In this document: in pieces, positions 10,384-22,054 of the stretch
Numbering within the stretch: the stretch's first letter is position 1
How the letters are laid out: the number at the start of each line of letters is the position of its first letter
From: Agrostemma githago
Lineage: Eukaryota > Streptophyta > Magnoliopsida > Caryophyllales > Caryophyllaceae
Assembly: GCA_958450325.1 (NCBI GenBank)
Contig: OY288243.1
Span: 60,186,606 to 60,250,605, forward strand
DNA length: 64,000 nt
Direction: 5' to 3'
Made by a program: the position numbers and the translations under genes
The notes under the pieces: model-generated
The model's database searches: none
Seen by the model: the letters and a program-made list of their open reading frames with translations, nothing else
Told to the model about the DNA's origin: nothing

Positions 10384-11130
10384 TTTTTCCTAACGAGCAT
10401 TTCCTCAATCCTAACGACATTTTACCATTTTATCCCTCTCATTTCATCTCATCAAAAAGTTAGTAACGTGTTTTCTCTCTAAATAAATCTCAATATTCAA
10501 CCACCCATAAAACCCACAAATATCGAAATCGTCCGGGGTCGGTGACTGAGATGGTTGGAGTCGGGTTGACACGGGTTGGGGTCAGGTCGATAGAGGCTGG
10601 GGTCGGCGGCAGATCAGAGTCGGTGTAGGTCCGTGGTGGGCGGTGGAGGGATGGTTGGGTTAACCTAGGGTTCGGGTTGGTGTCGGGTGGCTGGGCGGTG
10701 GGCGAGTGGGGGTTGGTCTGGTGGGTTGGTTGGGTAGTGGTCCTGGTGGGGTGAGTCATGGGATGGAGGTCGAGGGAGGCAGGGAGGCAGAGGGTAGGTT
10801 GTAAGTAAGGTTTTTCTTTTCTTTTTTTTATTATTTTTTATTTAAATTTTCCTTTTTTTCATTGTTACTTGTTGTTTTCATTTTTTTGTGATGGAAACCC
10901 TAATAAATTAATAATTTGGTAAATTAATAATTAATTTTGCATCATCAGTAATTGACTTAGAAGTAGTCATAATCGAATTCTTGAGCGATTGATTATCTAA
11001 ATCGATGAAGGAAAAAAGTCGAAAGAAGCGCACTTGAATCTCAATTTAAAAGGTAAAGTTTGTATAAGGATATAATGGGAAAAATTTAGGAAAATTCATT
11101 AGGATTGAGTAAAGGCTCGTTAGGAAAAAA
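10384..11130. mobile_element. Candidate non-autonomous TIR element
   Basis: Imperfect terminal inverted repeats of about 55-65 bp. The left arm begins TTTTTCCTAACGAGCATTTC (10384). The reverse complement of the right arm begins TTTTTTCCTAACGAGCC (ending at 11130). Both continue with TCAATCCTAA. The interior is GC-rich and purine-strand biased (10530-10800), then AT-rich, with no transposase. A Pro/Thr-rich ORF at 10490-10759 is compositional only. No clear target-site duplication was found, so family and exact ends are open. Confidence 0.5.
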
Positions 11131-11266
11131 CACGACCCTTTTTTATCATAAGACAATACAAACATTTTTAAAAAAGTTGACAACTTTATTATATATTCTG
11201 ATGCTTTAATTGATAAGATACGAAAATTGAAGTGACTACACACTACTCTATTCCGACATACATTAT

Positions 11267-11545
11267 GCTGATAAGACATAGCATTTTCTTTGACCTTCCA
11301 TATTGGAGTACTTTGTTACTTCGTCATAATTTGAACGTGATGCTCATAGAGAAAAACTTTTTTGAGCAGTTGATTCACACTGTGATGGATGTGTATGGTA
11401 AGAGTTGTGATACCACAAGCTCCCAACGTGTTGTGAAAAAAATTTGTGACCGCCCTCAGTTTCACATAAAACGATATGTGTCCAAACCGAGAGCCATCTT
11501 CAGCCTTGACAAGGCTTAGAGAAAGGAGTTGTTGGAGTGGTTAGA
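11267..11545 (+). pseudogene. CACTA transposase (tnp2/TnpD-type), upstream fragment
   Basis: Encodes 'FFDLPYWSTLLLRHNLNVM', then 'IEKNFFEQLIHTVMDVYGKS', 'KICDRPQFHI' and 'RAIFSLDK'. This is the well-conserved middle of the plant En/Spm tnp2 transposase family. A TAG follows LDKA at 11517-11519, and the frame then continues to the insertion point at 11545. The first several hundred residues of a normal tnp2 protein are missing. The coding frame resumes exactly after the 3' LTR at 36020, when the duplicated TTAGA is counted once. No longer functional. Confidence 0.85.
11541..11545. repeat. Target-site duplication TTAGA (left) of the Athila insertion
   Basis: TTAGA immediately before the 5' LTR matches TTAGA at 36020-36024 immediately after the 3' LTR, as expected for a 5-bp integrase duplication. 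Confidence 0.85.
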
Positions 11546-12870
11546 GGATGTATCGTGTTTATATAGCTTTATTCCCTCGATTTCGTTGTCTTTTCCGGTC
11601 GGAACGCGCTCTTTAGAGCCGTTTCTTCTAACATTTTTCTTTGATTGAGTGTTTTTTTAGATTCTACACGATTTCAAGTCTTTATGTGCATTTACACTCA
11701 TATCTGGTTAGAAGAACGATCCCGAGACAAAACCCGTGCTTTAGGACGTCTAGGCGAAGAAGAAATGAGAAGTGTCGATTCATTGGGCCATGGAAAGCGA
11801 CCCAATACTTATTTTTATTAGTGATGTGCGCACCACCCTGCATGTGACAGGCGGCCTGCCAGCCGGCCGGCGTGACACAAAGAAGATTTATGCTTGATTT
11901 TAAAGTGTGCTTCGGCCTCTACATGTGACAGGCCCCCTGCCGGCCGGCCGGCGTGTACACTCAGATTTTTCCGCCTATTTTATTTAACTAAGGCTTTGTA
12001 TTATTTGGGATCTATCACTTTTCATAGCTTAGAAATTCTACATTAGAAAACTACGTGACTCTTAGCATTCTAGCACTCGGTTTCAACTCGTACTCGATTT
12101 CGGTAAATTCGTTTATGCAATTTTCATTCTTATATTTCAATCTCCATCGTGAATTACTTAGTTCGTCGTAATTTTCTCTATTTACAATCCGTCGTTCCGT
12201 TTAGTTCGCTAGATTCTCGTTCGTTTATCGTTAGATTTATTTGCTTCACTTTTTACCATGAATTCTATGTATGCGATTTGTTGTTTCGTAATTATCATGC
12301 GTAGCTAATTTTCTCGCTAGGGTCGAGGGGGATCGATGGATTATTTTAAGATTATGTTGCTTCGATACTAAATTTATAATTATGCTAGTACCATTTTTGC
12401 GCGTTTTATTTGACGATTAATTTGTTAAAGGCCACAACATTTTAATCTGTTTGGGAATTCTAGTTCCTGTGGAAAGCCGAATTAGGATTAGATCACGCGC
12501 GATTTGGTAGGGAGTCTAATAAGTTGCGAGAGCCCGTTAGAACCTTCCTAGGTTGATACGATTCGAAAGAACGTGTTATAGCCGACTAGCATGTTATGTG
12601 TTTATTATTGTCGTTGCCTAATTGTCGATCATCTATCGTGAACCCGTGACCTTAGTTTTCCTCTCATTTTTTGAATCCCTTATTCATATTCGTATTTTAG
12701 TAGTTTTTTATTTATCTCCATCAATCAACCGTTTAGAGCATTCTAGAATCGCCATAGCTATTAGATGTGTTTAGCTATTGCCCTGTGGATACGAAACCTT
12801 GCTTGCCGTTATATTTTTGTTGGCAGCATTGGGTTTATCTTGATTGGGTGAGACGACTTAACTCATATCA
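11546..12870 (+). repeat. 5' LTR of the Athila element (1325 bp)
   Basis: Starts GGATGTATCG (the 3' copy has TGATGTATCG, so the first T has mutated) and ends CTCATATCA next to the primer site. The partner is at 34695-36019, same length. Confidence 0.92.
11838..11955. repeat. Paired GC-palindrome blocks in the Athila LTR (GCCGGCCGGC)
   Basis: Two related segments of about 37 bp, about 90 bp apart: TGTGACAGGCGGCCTGCC-AGCCGGCCGGCGTG and TGTGACAGGCCCCCTGCC-GGCCGGCCGGCGTG. The same pair occurs in the 3' LTR (about 34990-35105). Confidence 0.85.
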
Positions 12871-12874
12871 AATT

Positions 12875-12891
12875 TGGCGCCGTTGCCGGGG
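12875..12891 (+). other. Primer binding site, tRNA-Asp type
   Basis: TGGCGCCGTTGCCGGGG, complementary to the 3' end of tRNA-Asp, four bases after the 5' LTR. This is the usual Athila primer site. Confidence 0.92.
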
Positions 12892-12997
12892 AAACAGTTT
12901 TTCTTGTTTTTTTAGCTTGTTTATTTTTTGCTCTCTTTCGTCTCAAGGAATTAAAACTCCTTGAGATTGATCTCACTCCCTACTTGTAGTTTTGCTT

Positions 12998-14636
12998 ATG
13001 CCCAGGTCTTTTCGGTCATCAGAGTTTACTCCGTTCGATCCTGAACCCGAGAAAACCTTTCGTAGGCGCCGACAGTTTTGGAGAGAGATTTCCGCAGCTC
13101 CCAATCTTGTGACTTTGGAAGCTATTCATACCGAATTTGTAGCTGAGAGCCAGTCCTTTGAAGAGGAAAATCAATCTCAGTCTGAGATCATTTTACCACC
13201 ACCTCCGATCATAAAAATGCCGAAACTTTCTAGTCATTCGGAGCCCGAGCAAACTGCTCTTCCTAAGTTGGTTAAACGACCAACTGCCACTCAAGGTACA
13301 TTTGAGATTCGACCCGCCTTCATTACTTTGGTGGAGAAGAATCAATTTGGTGGTGACCCTAAGGAGGATCCTTACAAGCATATGAGGATATTTACTGATT
13401 ATTGCTCCACGATTCCACTTCCAGTCGGGGTAACCCAAGAAGAAGTCATGAGATGCTCTTCATGTTCTCATTACGGGATTCCGCTAGGGAGTGGATAACG
13501 GACCTTGATAAAATCACTGAGGGGATCATCGATTGGAGTTCTCTTGCTTTTGCCTTCTACAAGCACTATTATCCTCCGCAAAAGACGAACATGCTCCGGA
13601 GTCAAATCACCAATTTTTGTCAAACTCCGAACGAAAATATTCATGAAGCGTGGGAGCGGTTCAAGAAGCTTGTGAAGGAATGCCCGCACCATGGTTTTGA
13701 GGTTTGGTTTCTTTGTTACCAATTTTATAACAGGTTGTATGATGATTGCAGGAGTACACTTGATTCGGCATGTAATGGGCGTTTCCAATGTAACGTGGAT
13801 GATGATAAGGCTTGGCAAGCAATTGAAGAAATGACATCTCACCACTCCTGATGGGGTAATCCTCGAGGTAATACTCGGTCTAATTCCGGTGAAAGTGGGT
13901 CCTCTAATGCCGTGGCTATTCAATTAGCCGCTTTGGCTAAGAGGTTTGATGCATTTGAAGTGTCGAGTTCTCAAGGGGGAGGAGGCATGCATCAAGTACA
14001 TGCCATGCAAGATTATGAATGTGTTCGTTGTGGTGCCGCGGACCACCAAGCTCAGGATTGTCTAGGCTCCATAGAACAAGTGAATGCTTTTCATTCCATG
14101 CGCCTGCGCTATCCATATATGAACCAACCGGGCTATGATGCATCTCTTTTGTCTTACAGGAGTACTAATGTCTTGAACCCGCCTATTACACCAGCTTATG
14201 TACCCCCACACAAGCAGCATCTCCAGAATCAGCAGATTTTCCAGAATCAAGGGAATTTTCAGAACCAGCAAAATTTTCAAAACTAGCAGAATTTCGGTAA
14301 TCAAAGGAATTTCCAAAATCAGGGAAATTATCAGCAACGACCTCACTCGGGTCAACATCAACAAAATTTTGGCAACACTAATCAGAACTTCGGGAATTCT
14401 CATCAGAATTTCGGTGCTAGTAAGCAAAATTTTGGCCAATCGCTCACTCAAGCTCAAGGTAATTCTTCCTCTTCCTCGAGTTCTAATGAAATGACTGAGC
14501 TTCGTGATATGTTGCAGATGATGGCCAAGACCCAGGAATCTATGATGGCTCAAATGCAAAAAAATGATCAAGCCAAGGATAATGCCATCAAAAATTTGGA
14601 GAACCAAGTGGGACACCTTGCCGCGTCAACAAGGTA
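12998..14636 (+). pseudogene. Athila gag, degraded
   Basis: Starts at ATG 12998 (MPRSFRSSEF). The capsid region follows: 'FEIRPAFITLVEKNQFGG', then after a one-base frame change near 13450 'SLRDSAREWITDLDKIT' and 'NENIHEAWERFKKLVKECP', the Ty3/gypsy Gag pattern. A zinc-knuckle-like 'CVRCGAADHQAQDC' lies near 14030. Next comes a long Asn/Gln/Phe-rich repeat (14210-14430) and a predicted coiled coil 'MMAQMQKNDQAKDNAIKNLE'. In-frame stops occur at 13849-13851 (TGA) and 14284-14286 (TAG), and another frame change occurs near 14625. Role in life: assembly of the virus-like particle. This copy cannot make it. Confidence 0.85.
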
Positions 14637-17600
14637 AACTCCCTTCTCATGGTGATCAACAACATGATATGTCTAATGCAATCACTCTTCATAGTGGCAC
14701 ACACTATGAGGGTCCATCGATGCCTAAGGATGATACACCGGCCGAGAAGGAGGAGGTTTTAGTGGAAGATGTCAATGAGGATGTTATTGTGGAAAATCCA
14801 AGTGAAGATCAAGTTCCACCACCCACTACTCCCGTTCCCACTCCAAATAGTCCAAAAATTCAACTACCATTCCCGGGTCGATTGAAGAATCGGAAGGAGA
14901 CTACCCAATTTGGCAAGTTCATGGAGGTTGTAAAGAATTTGCAGGTTAAGGTCCCATTTACCGAGCTCATTATGCAGGTCCCATCTTATACCAAGTTTAT
15001 GAAGGACATCTTGACTCGGAAGAGAAGCATTTGAGGTAGAAACCGACGCTCTTACTGCAGAGTGTAGTGCATTTTTACAGAACAAAGCCCCACCGAAGCT
15101 AAAGGACCCCGGTAGTTTTTCGATTCCTTGCACTATAGGCACCTTATCGATTGATAAGGCTTTATGTGATTTAGGTGCTAGTGTAAGTGTCATGCCTTAC
15201 TCCGTTTGTGAAAAACTTAATATGGGTCCTCTTAAGTGTACTAGTGTCACTTTGCAGATGGAGGATCGTTCCATAAAACGCCCTTTGGGAGTTTTAGAAG
15301 ACGTGCCCGTTAGAGTTGGAATTTTTTTACCCCGGTTGATTTTATCGTCCTTGACATGGCCGAGGACACCCAAATTCCTATAATTTTGGGAAGGTCATTT
15401 TTGCACACCGTCGCCGCGGTGATCGATGTCAAGAACGGTAAATTAACTTTGGAAGTGGGTGGAGACACCATTGTTTTCTGCTTGGATAGTACACTTAAGA
15501 ACCCGATGGTAACGAATTCTTGTTGCATGATAGATGTTATTGATGTTGTAGTTCATGATTCTATGGAGGCGTCCCTTATACAGGATCCCTTAGAGGCTTT
15601 GATATGTTTGGAAGCGTGTGCAGGTGATGCTTCCGTTAACTCTACTGTCGTTGATGCTTTGGAAGCTGCTTTGGAAGGAAGGATGCTCACGGAGGAGCAA
15701 GGTGTCGATGTAACCAACATCGTACACACCTCATTTGCAATAGACATAACTGTTCCGGAGCGTAAGACACTTCCGTCTCACCTAAAATATGCCTTTTTAG
15801 ACGATACTGAGAGCTTCCCCGTGATTGTAAGTGCTGATTTAACTGAGCAACTTTCTGATTTGTTAGTTGTTTTGAAGAAAAATAGGAAAGCTTTGGGATA
15901 TAGTCATGATGACTTGAAGGGAATCAATCCCGATTTCTGTATGCATAGAATTAATCTTGAGAAAGGTCATCGTCCTTGTGTCCAGGGTCAACGTAAGTTG
16001 AACCCGAATATGCAAGAGGTTGTTAAAAAGGAAGTTATGAAATTGTCTGATGCGGGAATCATTTATGCGGTTCCCGATTCAAAGTGGGTGAGTCCGGTAC
16101 AAGTTGTACCTAAGAAGGGAGGGACTACTGTGGTCCCGAATGAGAAGAATGAATTAATCCCTACACGAATTGTGACGGAATGGAGAATGTGCATAGACTA
16201 TAGAAAGTTGAACACCGCTACACTTAAAGACCATTTCCCATTACCCTTTATCGACCAAATACTTGAGAGACTAGCTTCTCACAAGTATTTTTGCTATTTA
16301 GATGGATATTCGGGATTTTTCCAAATCCCGATACACCCGGCTGACCAAGAAAAGACTACGTTTACTTGTCCCTATGGCACTTTCGCATATCGCAGGATGC
16401 CATTCGGGATATGTAACGCACCCGCCACCTTGCAAAGATGCATGATGAGCATCTTTTCCGATTACATCGAGTCCATCATGGAAGTTTTTATGGACGACTT
16501 TAGTGTCTATGGTATGAGTTTTTCGGCTTGTTTAGCTAACTTGGATACCATTTTAAACCGATGTGTTGAGGGGAGTTTGGTCTTGAATTGGGAAAAGTGC
16601 CATTTTATGGTAGCTGAGGGTGTAGTTTTGGGTCATGTAGTCTCCGAAAAGGGCATTCAGGTGGATAAAGCAAAAGTGCAAGTGATTGAGCAATTGCCCT
16701 TACCGGTTAATGTAAAGAGAGTAAGAAGTTTCCTTGGTCATGCGGGATTTTATCGCCACTTTATCAAGGACTTTTCCAAAATTGTTAAGTCACTTACACA
16801 ATTGCTCCTAAAGGATGCCCCTTTCGACTTTATTACTGATGAGTGTGTTGAAGCTTTTAACAGGATTAAGCATGCCCTCATTTCTGCTCCGATTATTCAG
16901 TAACCGGATTGGAATTTGCCATTCGAGATAATGTGCGACGCGAGTGATTACGCTGTGGAAGCGATTTTGGGCCAAAGGAAGGACAAAGTCTTGCATGCTA
17001 TATACTACGCTAGCAAAACACTTGATAATGCTCAAGTTAACTATGCAACCACCAAGAAGGAATTGCTAGCTATAGTGTATGCTTTGGAAAAGTTTAGAAC
17101 CTACTTGGTTGGATCAGAAGTCATTGTTTTCACCGATCATGCGACTCTTAAGTACCTCCTTGCCAGGAAAGAAGCGAAGCCCCGACTACTTCGATGGATC
17201 TTACTACTCCAAGAGTTTGATTTATCGATAAGAAGGGAGCGAAAAATGCCATTGCGGACCATTTATCGAGGCTTAGAGTTGAGGAGGAAGGAGTTGTCAT
17301 CCCCATAGATGACTCTTTTCCCGATGATTCTCTCATTGCCCTAACTATCGGTGAAAGCGAAGGACCTTGGTATGCGGATTATGCTAATTATTTAGTTGGC
17401 AAGGTATTACCTTCTAATCTTTCTTATCAGCAAAAGAAAAAATTTCTACATGATGTCCGACAATTTTTCTGGGATGATCCTTATTTATTTAAGGAGTGTG
17501 CTAATGGTATTTTCCGTCGATGTGTCCCTCAATGGAAAGTTCGAGGAATTTTAAAGAGTTGTCATTCATCACCATATCGTGGCCATCATGGACCGAGCCG

Positions 17601-18647
17601 AACCACGGCTAAGGTCCTCCAGTCGGGTTTTTATTGGCCAACCTTATTCCGGGATGCCCAGGCCTTTATTATGTCCTGTGACGCGTGTCAGAGGACCGGT
17701 AATATTTCTAGAAGGCATGAGATGCCTCAAAATGGGATCCTCGAGGTAGAAATTTTTGATGTCTGGGTGTAGATTATCAAAGCCCGTTACCGTCATCCAA
17801 GGCAACCGATATATTTTGGTTGCGGTTGATTATGTCTCCAAGTGGGTGGAGGCGGTAGCATGTCCTCCTAATGATGTTAGAACGGTGATATCTATGTTTA
17901 AAAGGATCATTTTCCCCCGCTTTGGTGTTCCAAGGGCGATTATTAGTGATGGTGGAAGCCATTTTCATGAGAAGCGACTTGATGCTTTACTTGCTAAGTA
18001 CGGTGTCTCTCACCGTACCGGTCTTGCCTACCGCCCTCAAACGAGTGGGAAAGTTGAGGTATCCAATAGGGAAATCAAGTCTATTCTCCAGAAGTTCGTG
18101 TCAAAAGCTCGAAAGGATTGGAGCTCTAAGCTAGATGATACATTGTGGGCCTATCGTACCGCCTTTAAAACACCTATTGGTACTTCCCCTTACCGATTGG
18201 TTTATGGCAAGTCATGCCATTTACCCGTCGAGCTTGAGTACAAGGCTTGGTGGGCGATCAAGGAGCTTAACTTGGATCCGCATTTGAGTGGGGAGAAGAG
18301 ACTCATGCAGCTGAATAAGTTGGAGGAATTCCGTCTTGGTGCCTATGATAGTGCTCGAGTTTATAAGGAGCGCACCAAGCGGTGGGATGACAATCATATC
18401 CTTCACCGTGGGGGATAAGGTATTATTGTTTAATTCTAGACTCCGGTTATTTCCCGGAAAATTGAAATCTCGTTGGTCCGGACCTTTTTCTGTCACCCAT
18501 GTGGGTAAATTTGGCTCGATTGAAGTCGAGAATGATTCGGGTGAACGATTCAAGGTGAATGGTCAACGTTTGAAATTATACCATGAAGGTGCTCAAGTTG
18601 GAGCGATTGAAGTTATACAACTTCATCCCGTTCCCTCATCCCACTAA
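14637..18647 (+). pseudogene. Athila protease-RT-RNase H-integrase (pol), degraded
   Basis: In order: a Gag-Pro linker ('NAITLHSGTHYEGP'); protease near 15170 with 'CDLGASVSVMPYS', the Athila variant of the DSG/DTG motif; 'IPIILGRSFL'; RT with 'WRMCIDYRKLN', 'YLDGYSGFFQIPIHP' and the catalytic 'VFMDDFSVYG' (about 16485); RNase H 'MCDASDYAV' (about 16930) and 'FTDHATLKYLL'; integrase with an HHCC finger ('HHGPSRTTAK...CDACQ'), a core with 'VAVDYVSKWVEA' and 'ISDGGSHF', and the Glu in 'SGKVEVSNRE'; and a C-terminal 'FNSRLRLFPGKLKSRWSGPF'. Disruptions: frame changes near 15020, 15325, 17232, 17765 and 18400, and an in-frame TAA at 16901-16903. The frame change near 17765 falls beside the first integrase Asp. 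Inactive. Confidence 0.92.
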
Positions 18648-19308
18648 ATCTTGAAACTCATCCAAGTCGTGCGGGACTCTAAACCAGTGCTACCGAGAGG
18701 CATCCTGAGTATGTAAATAATTTCCTTCATTCTCGTTTTATTTTTATTTTTATTTTAGTTGTCTTAGTGAGGATGAGAGGAGGGACTAACGTTTTGGAGA
18801 TGCGCAGAATCATCGGAAATAACTCGAATTGAGGATATTAGGAAAAAAAGGAGATTGAAAAATTCACCATGCTCTTGATTGTATAGCAGCTCACCTCATC
18901 CTAGGCCTAGGGGGCCTATCGATTCTAGGGGCCGAGGCACAAGGGACAAAAAGAGCCAAGTTGGAGCCAAAGTCTCAAAAACAAAGGAAAAGAGGGTCAG
19001 GCCGGCTAGCCGGGGGCCTGTGCCTACCGGCCGTCTGTGAGAGGGGAGATTTTATTTTAAAAATTGAAAATAATGAATGGGTTCGTCAGGCCGGCCAGCC
19101 GGTCGCCGGTCCAGACCGGCCGGGTCGCCCAACACCCCCCAAACCCAATTTTCGTCAGTTCCTTCATTCATTTGCCCCACTCTACTCTCTCTCATCCCCC
19201 AAACCCCAATTTCCCCAATTTCCCAGCCTTCATCTTCCCCTTCTTCACTCTCACTCCTCAAATTTCCCCATATTTTCCCCAAAAACTACTACTTTCAGCT
19301 GATTTGTG
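18648..19308 (+). other. Athila spacer between pol and env-position ORF, with a GC-palindrome block
   Basis: No coding motif. Positions 18990-19140 hold GGCCGGCTAGCCGGGGGCC, TACCGGCCGTC and GGCCGGCCAGCCGGTCGCCGG-like words. A pyrimidine-rich stretch (19190-19300) just before the next ATG could serve as leader or splice-acceptor context; this is inference. Confidence 0.6.
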
Positions 19309-20652
19309 ATGCCTCCTCGGAACAAGCGCACCAGGAACGACCATGCTCAACTCGACATTCCTCCTGTAATTTTTACCACACTTGACCAAAAGGTACGATT
19401 TCAAAATTGGAGGAAACGGTCTATTGTTCCTACTCGTTTTATCGATCATGATGCTATGAGAACTTTAGGCTTAGATTCTGCTTTGGAACTTTTGTGTAAA
19501 GGTGTTGGTATGGGTACATTATTTACGATGCGTCATAATACGTTTACTCAGCTTACGTTGGAATTTTTGAGTTCATTTGAGGTGACTAAGAATAGACGGT
19601 CGGGTGCGATTTCTATTGAGTTCCGTCTACTAAATATTAGTTTTGGGCTGAGTCTGAAGCAGTTTGGGGATTGTTTTGATCTTAAGGATTATGAGGACCG
19701 TTCACCACCCGAGCATGCTAACTTTAGGGTGGGTGATTTTTGGGAGTGTATTGCTGATGCCCCGTACACTACCGCGGGGCATATGAGTTCAAACAATATT
19801 CATAATCCGGTTATTAAGGTGTGGTAGAGGTTTATGGGGTGGACCATTTTTTCTAGAAAGGAGCCACATAATGTGCGCACCGAGGAGGTGTCTATTTTGG
19901 GCTCGTATTTGCGGCGTAAGCCGAAGGTGTGGCATATTAATATTGCCTATCACCTCATCCTGCAGTTTAGGAGAATTGCTACGGCCGTTGTCGATGTTCT
20001 TATTTATATAGGCGGGTTAGTCAGGCAATTAGCTCTTCGGTTGACCACTTTTCGCGAAGCGGATCATGACCCAGTCCAGGGCGAGATTACCCTTAGCCTC
20101 CGATATTTGGCTTCTCTTAACTGGATTTCTTCTAGGCATCAGAATCGTTGGGCTTGGCTTATTCATAAGCAAGCGACTATCATTTTGCAAGCTGGGTCAG
20201 TTTTGTCACTTGAGGATGATCAGCCTAATTATTTATTACCCATTGCTGCCCCTAGCTCTCTTCCTTCGTCGCACGCTGTTACCTATACTCGACGTCCCAC
20301 GAGCGAGCCTTGTACCTCCCAGCCCACCTCTGAGCCCGGTCCATCTTAGCCTGCTTCCGAGCCCCCTGCTCCCGAGCCCACCACCACTACTACTTTTGAG
20401 CAGCCCCCTCCACCACCCTCGTATGCTCCCCTCCATCCCGATCTGATTGCATGGATGGAGCGCATGAAGTTGAGTGCCGGTTCGTCCCGTTCTGACTTTG
20501 ATACTTTTCGCACGGAGACTCGTGCCGACACTGCTGCTACTCACGCTCGCCTAGACAGGTTATATGTTGATCAGTGCCTCGGGATGTATCTCGTTTATGA
20601 TGACTATGCTAGGCGTGCTGCTGTGCCACCACAGGGCCCTTACCCCTCGTAA
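19309..20652 (+). pseudogene. ATHILA ORF (env-position protein), two in-frame stops
   Basis: A single frame of about 448 codons starting at ATG 19309 (MPPRNKRTR), broken only by TAG at 19825-19827 and TAG at 20347-20349. Shared features with 1382-2974 on the minus strand: a basic N-terminus; 'LFTMRHNTFTQLTLEFLSS' against 'LFNMHERTYKQLTLEFFSS'; 'WTIFSR' against 'GTIFGR'; 'VSILGSYL' against 'LTILGAYL'. The C-terminal third is Pro/Ser/Thr-rich ('TSEPCTSQPTSEPGPS') and then helical. There is no obvious signal peptide or membrane span, so the env name reflects position only. Both stops could arise from C-to-T changes. Confidence 0.8.
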
Positions 20653-22054
20653 TTTTCGTGGCCCGTGGGTGGTTATACTGACCCTTCCATTCATGGAGGC
20701 TTCCATCTTCACACTGACTATTTTAGTGCCCCGAGGGGCCCTGCTTTTGGAGCAGCTAGTGATTATCAGGGGGTGGTTGGTATACGGGTGGTGCATCTGG
20801 TTCCGGGATTGCTGCAAATGATGATATGGAGGATGATGATTTTGGTGATGATGATGATGATGATCAGTAGCGGATTGCTGACCCCGCTACCTCTCCGTGT
20901 ACATAATTGGTATGTCTTTTTTCTATCCTCGTTTTATTTGTGTTCCCCCACCAGTTTTGAGTCTGTATGATATGGACATTGAGGACAATGTCGAGTCTAG
21001 CGTGGGGGAGTTTTTAGTATTTCTGGTTTTATTTCCTTGAGTCTTAGTTTTTGTCTATGATACTGATTATGCAGCAATGATGATAACTTGCACTCTTTAG
21101 GCTACCTACTCATTCTTAATTGGCATTCATTTGATCTTTGTTATGTGGAATAATAACTAATCGATAAGTATTCAACCAACTGAGCTATAATTTGTGGTTC
21201 CTATTTCGACTGACCTTGCATTTAGGCTTTAGCTACAAAATTGGTGAGATTTAGAGCCTCTTGTAGCCAGTACATTCATACCTGGCTACCACTTAGGTTG
21301 TGTGTGTAGGTCTCCTCGTGGAATATGCTATATCAATACGCATAAGTATGGTGTTTTCCCCTTTATTTTGACTAACTTGCCTAGTGATCATTTTTGGGAC
21401 ATTTTCATTCCCATTTCTCCTTGGCTAAAATTTTAAGAATTCACAAAATGAACTACAAAATCAAATTTTCCTACCTAGCCAAGCTTGATGAAGTAGGTCA
21501 CCTAGTGCGTTCTATGCTCGTTATTGTGTGAATATGGAGAATTGTGATGGACGCTTGGATGTGGTTGACTCTGTTTCAAGGGAGTTTGTAGATCTTGTCC
21601 GGGTCAATTTGAGTCATTGTACATTTGCTTTTAATTTCATTTAGTTAAAAAAAAATCAAAACAAAACAAAAAAAAAGAGAAAAAAAAAAAGAGAAAAAAT
21701 TCAAAACAACAAAGATATGTTATTCTCGTTACTTTTATTTTCCGTTTACTTGATGAAATTTGAGCGCCCTCTTTTGACCCCGGACTCGTTCTTGTTGATT
21801 GGTGACTTGTATGTTTCGTTTAAGGAAGTGGAAGAATTTTTGAGTTGAGCATTATCGCACTAGTTAGTTCACTAGCTTGGCTTTAACCTCACATGACCAT
21901 ATCGATTTCCACCTTTTACCTTGTTATCACCATATTTGCCTCTCTATGTGATCTTAGCATGTTTTGTAAAAATTTAGAGGTCGATACCATACTAGATTGC
22001 GGGCATATTTCCATGAGTTGGAGTAGTTGAGCGTTTTCATATATATATACACAC
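20653..22054 (+). other. Athila 3' non-coding region up to the Retand insertion
   Basis: Contains a short Asp/Met-coding GAT repeat (20815-20870), a purine-rich GCGTGGGGGAGTTT (21000) resembling a polypurine tract, and an A-rich stretch (21644-21700). There is no long ORF. It is continued at 34408-34694 after the nested element. Confidence 0.7.
22050..22054. repeat. Target-site duplication CACAC (left) of the Retand insertion
   Basis: CACAC at 22050-22054 matches 34403-34407 directly after the other LTR. Confidence 0.85.

Noticed and set aside
10490..10759. 89-aa Pro/Thr-rich minus-strand ORF
   Set aside because: Low complexity, produced by a strand-biased GC-rich core of a TIR element.
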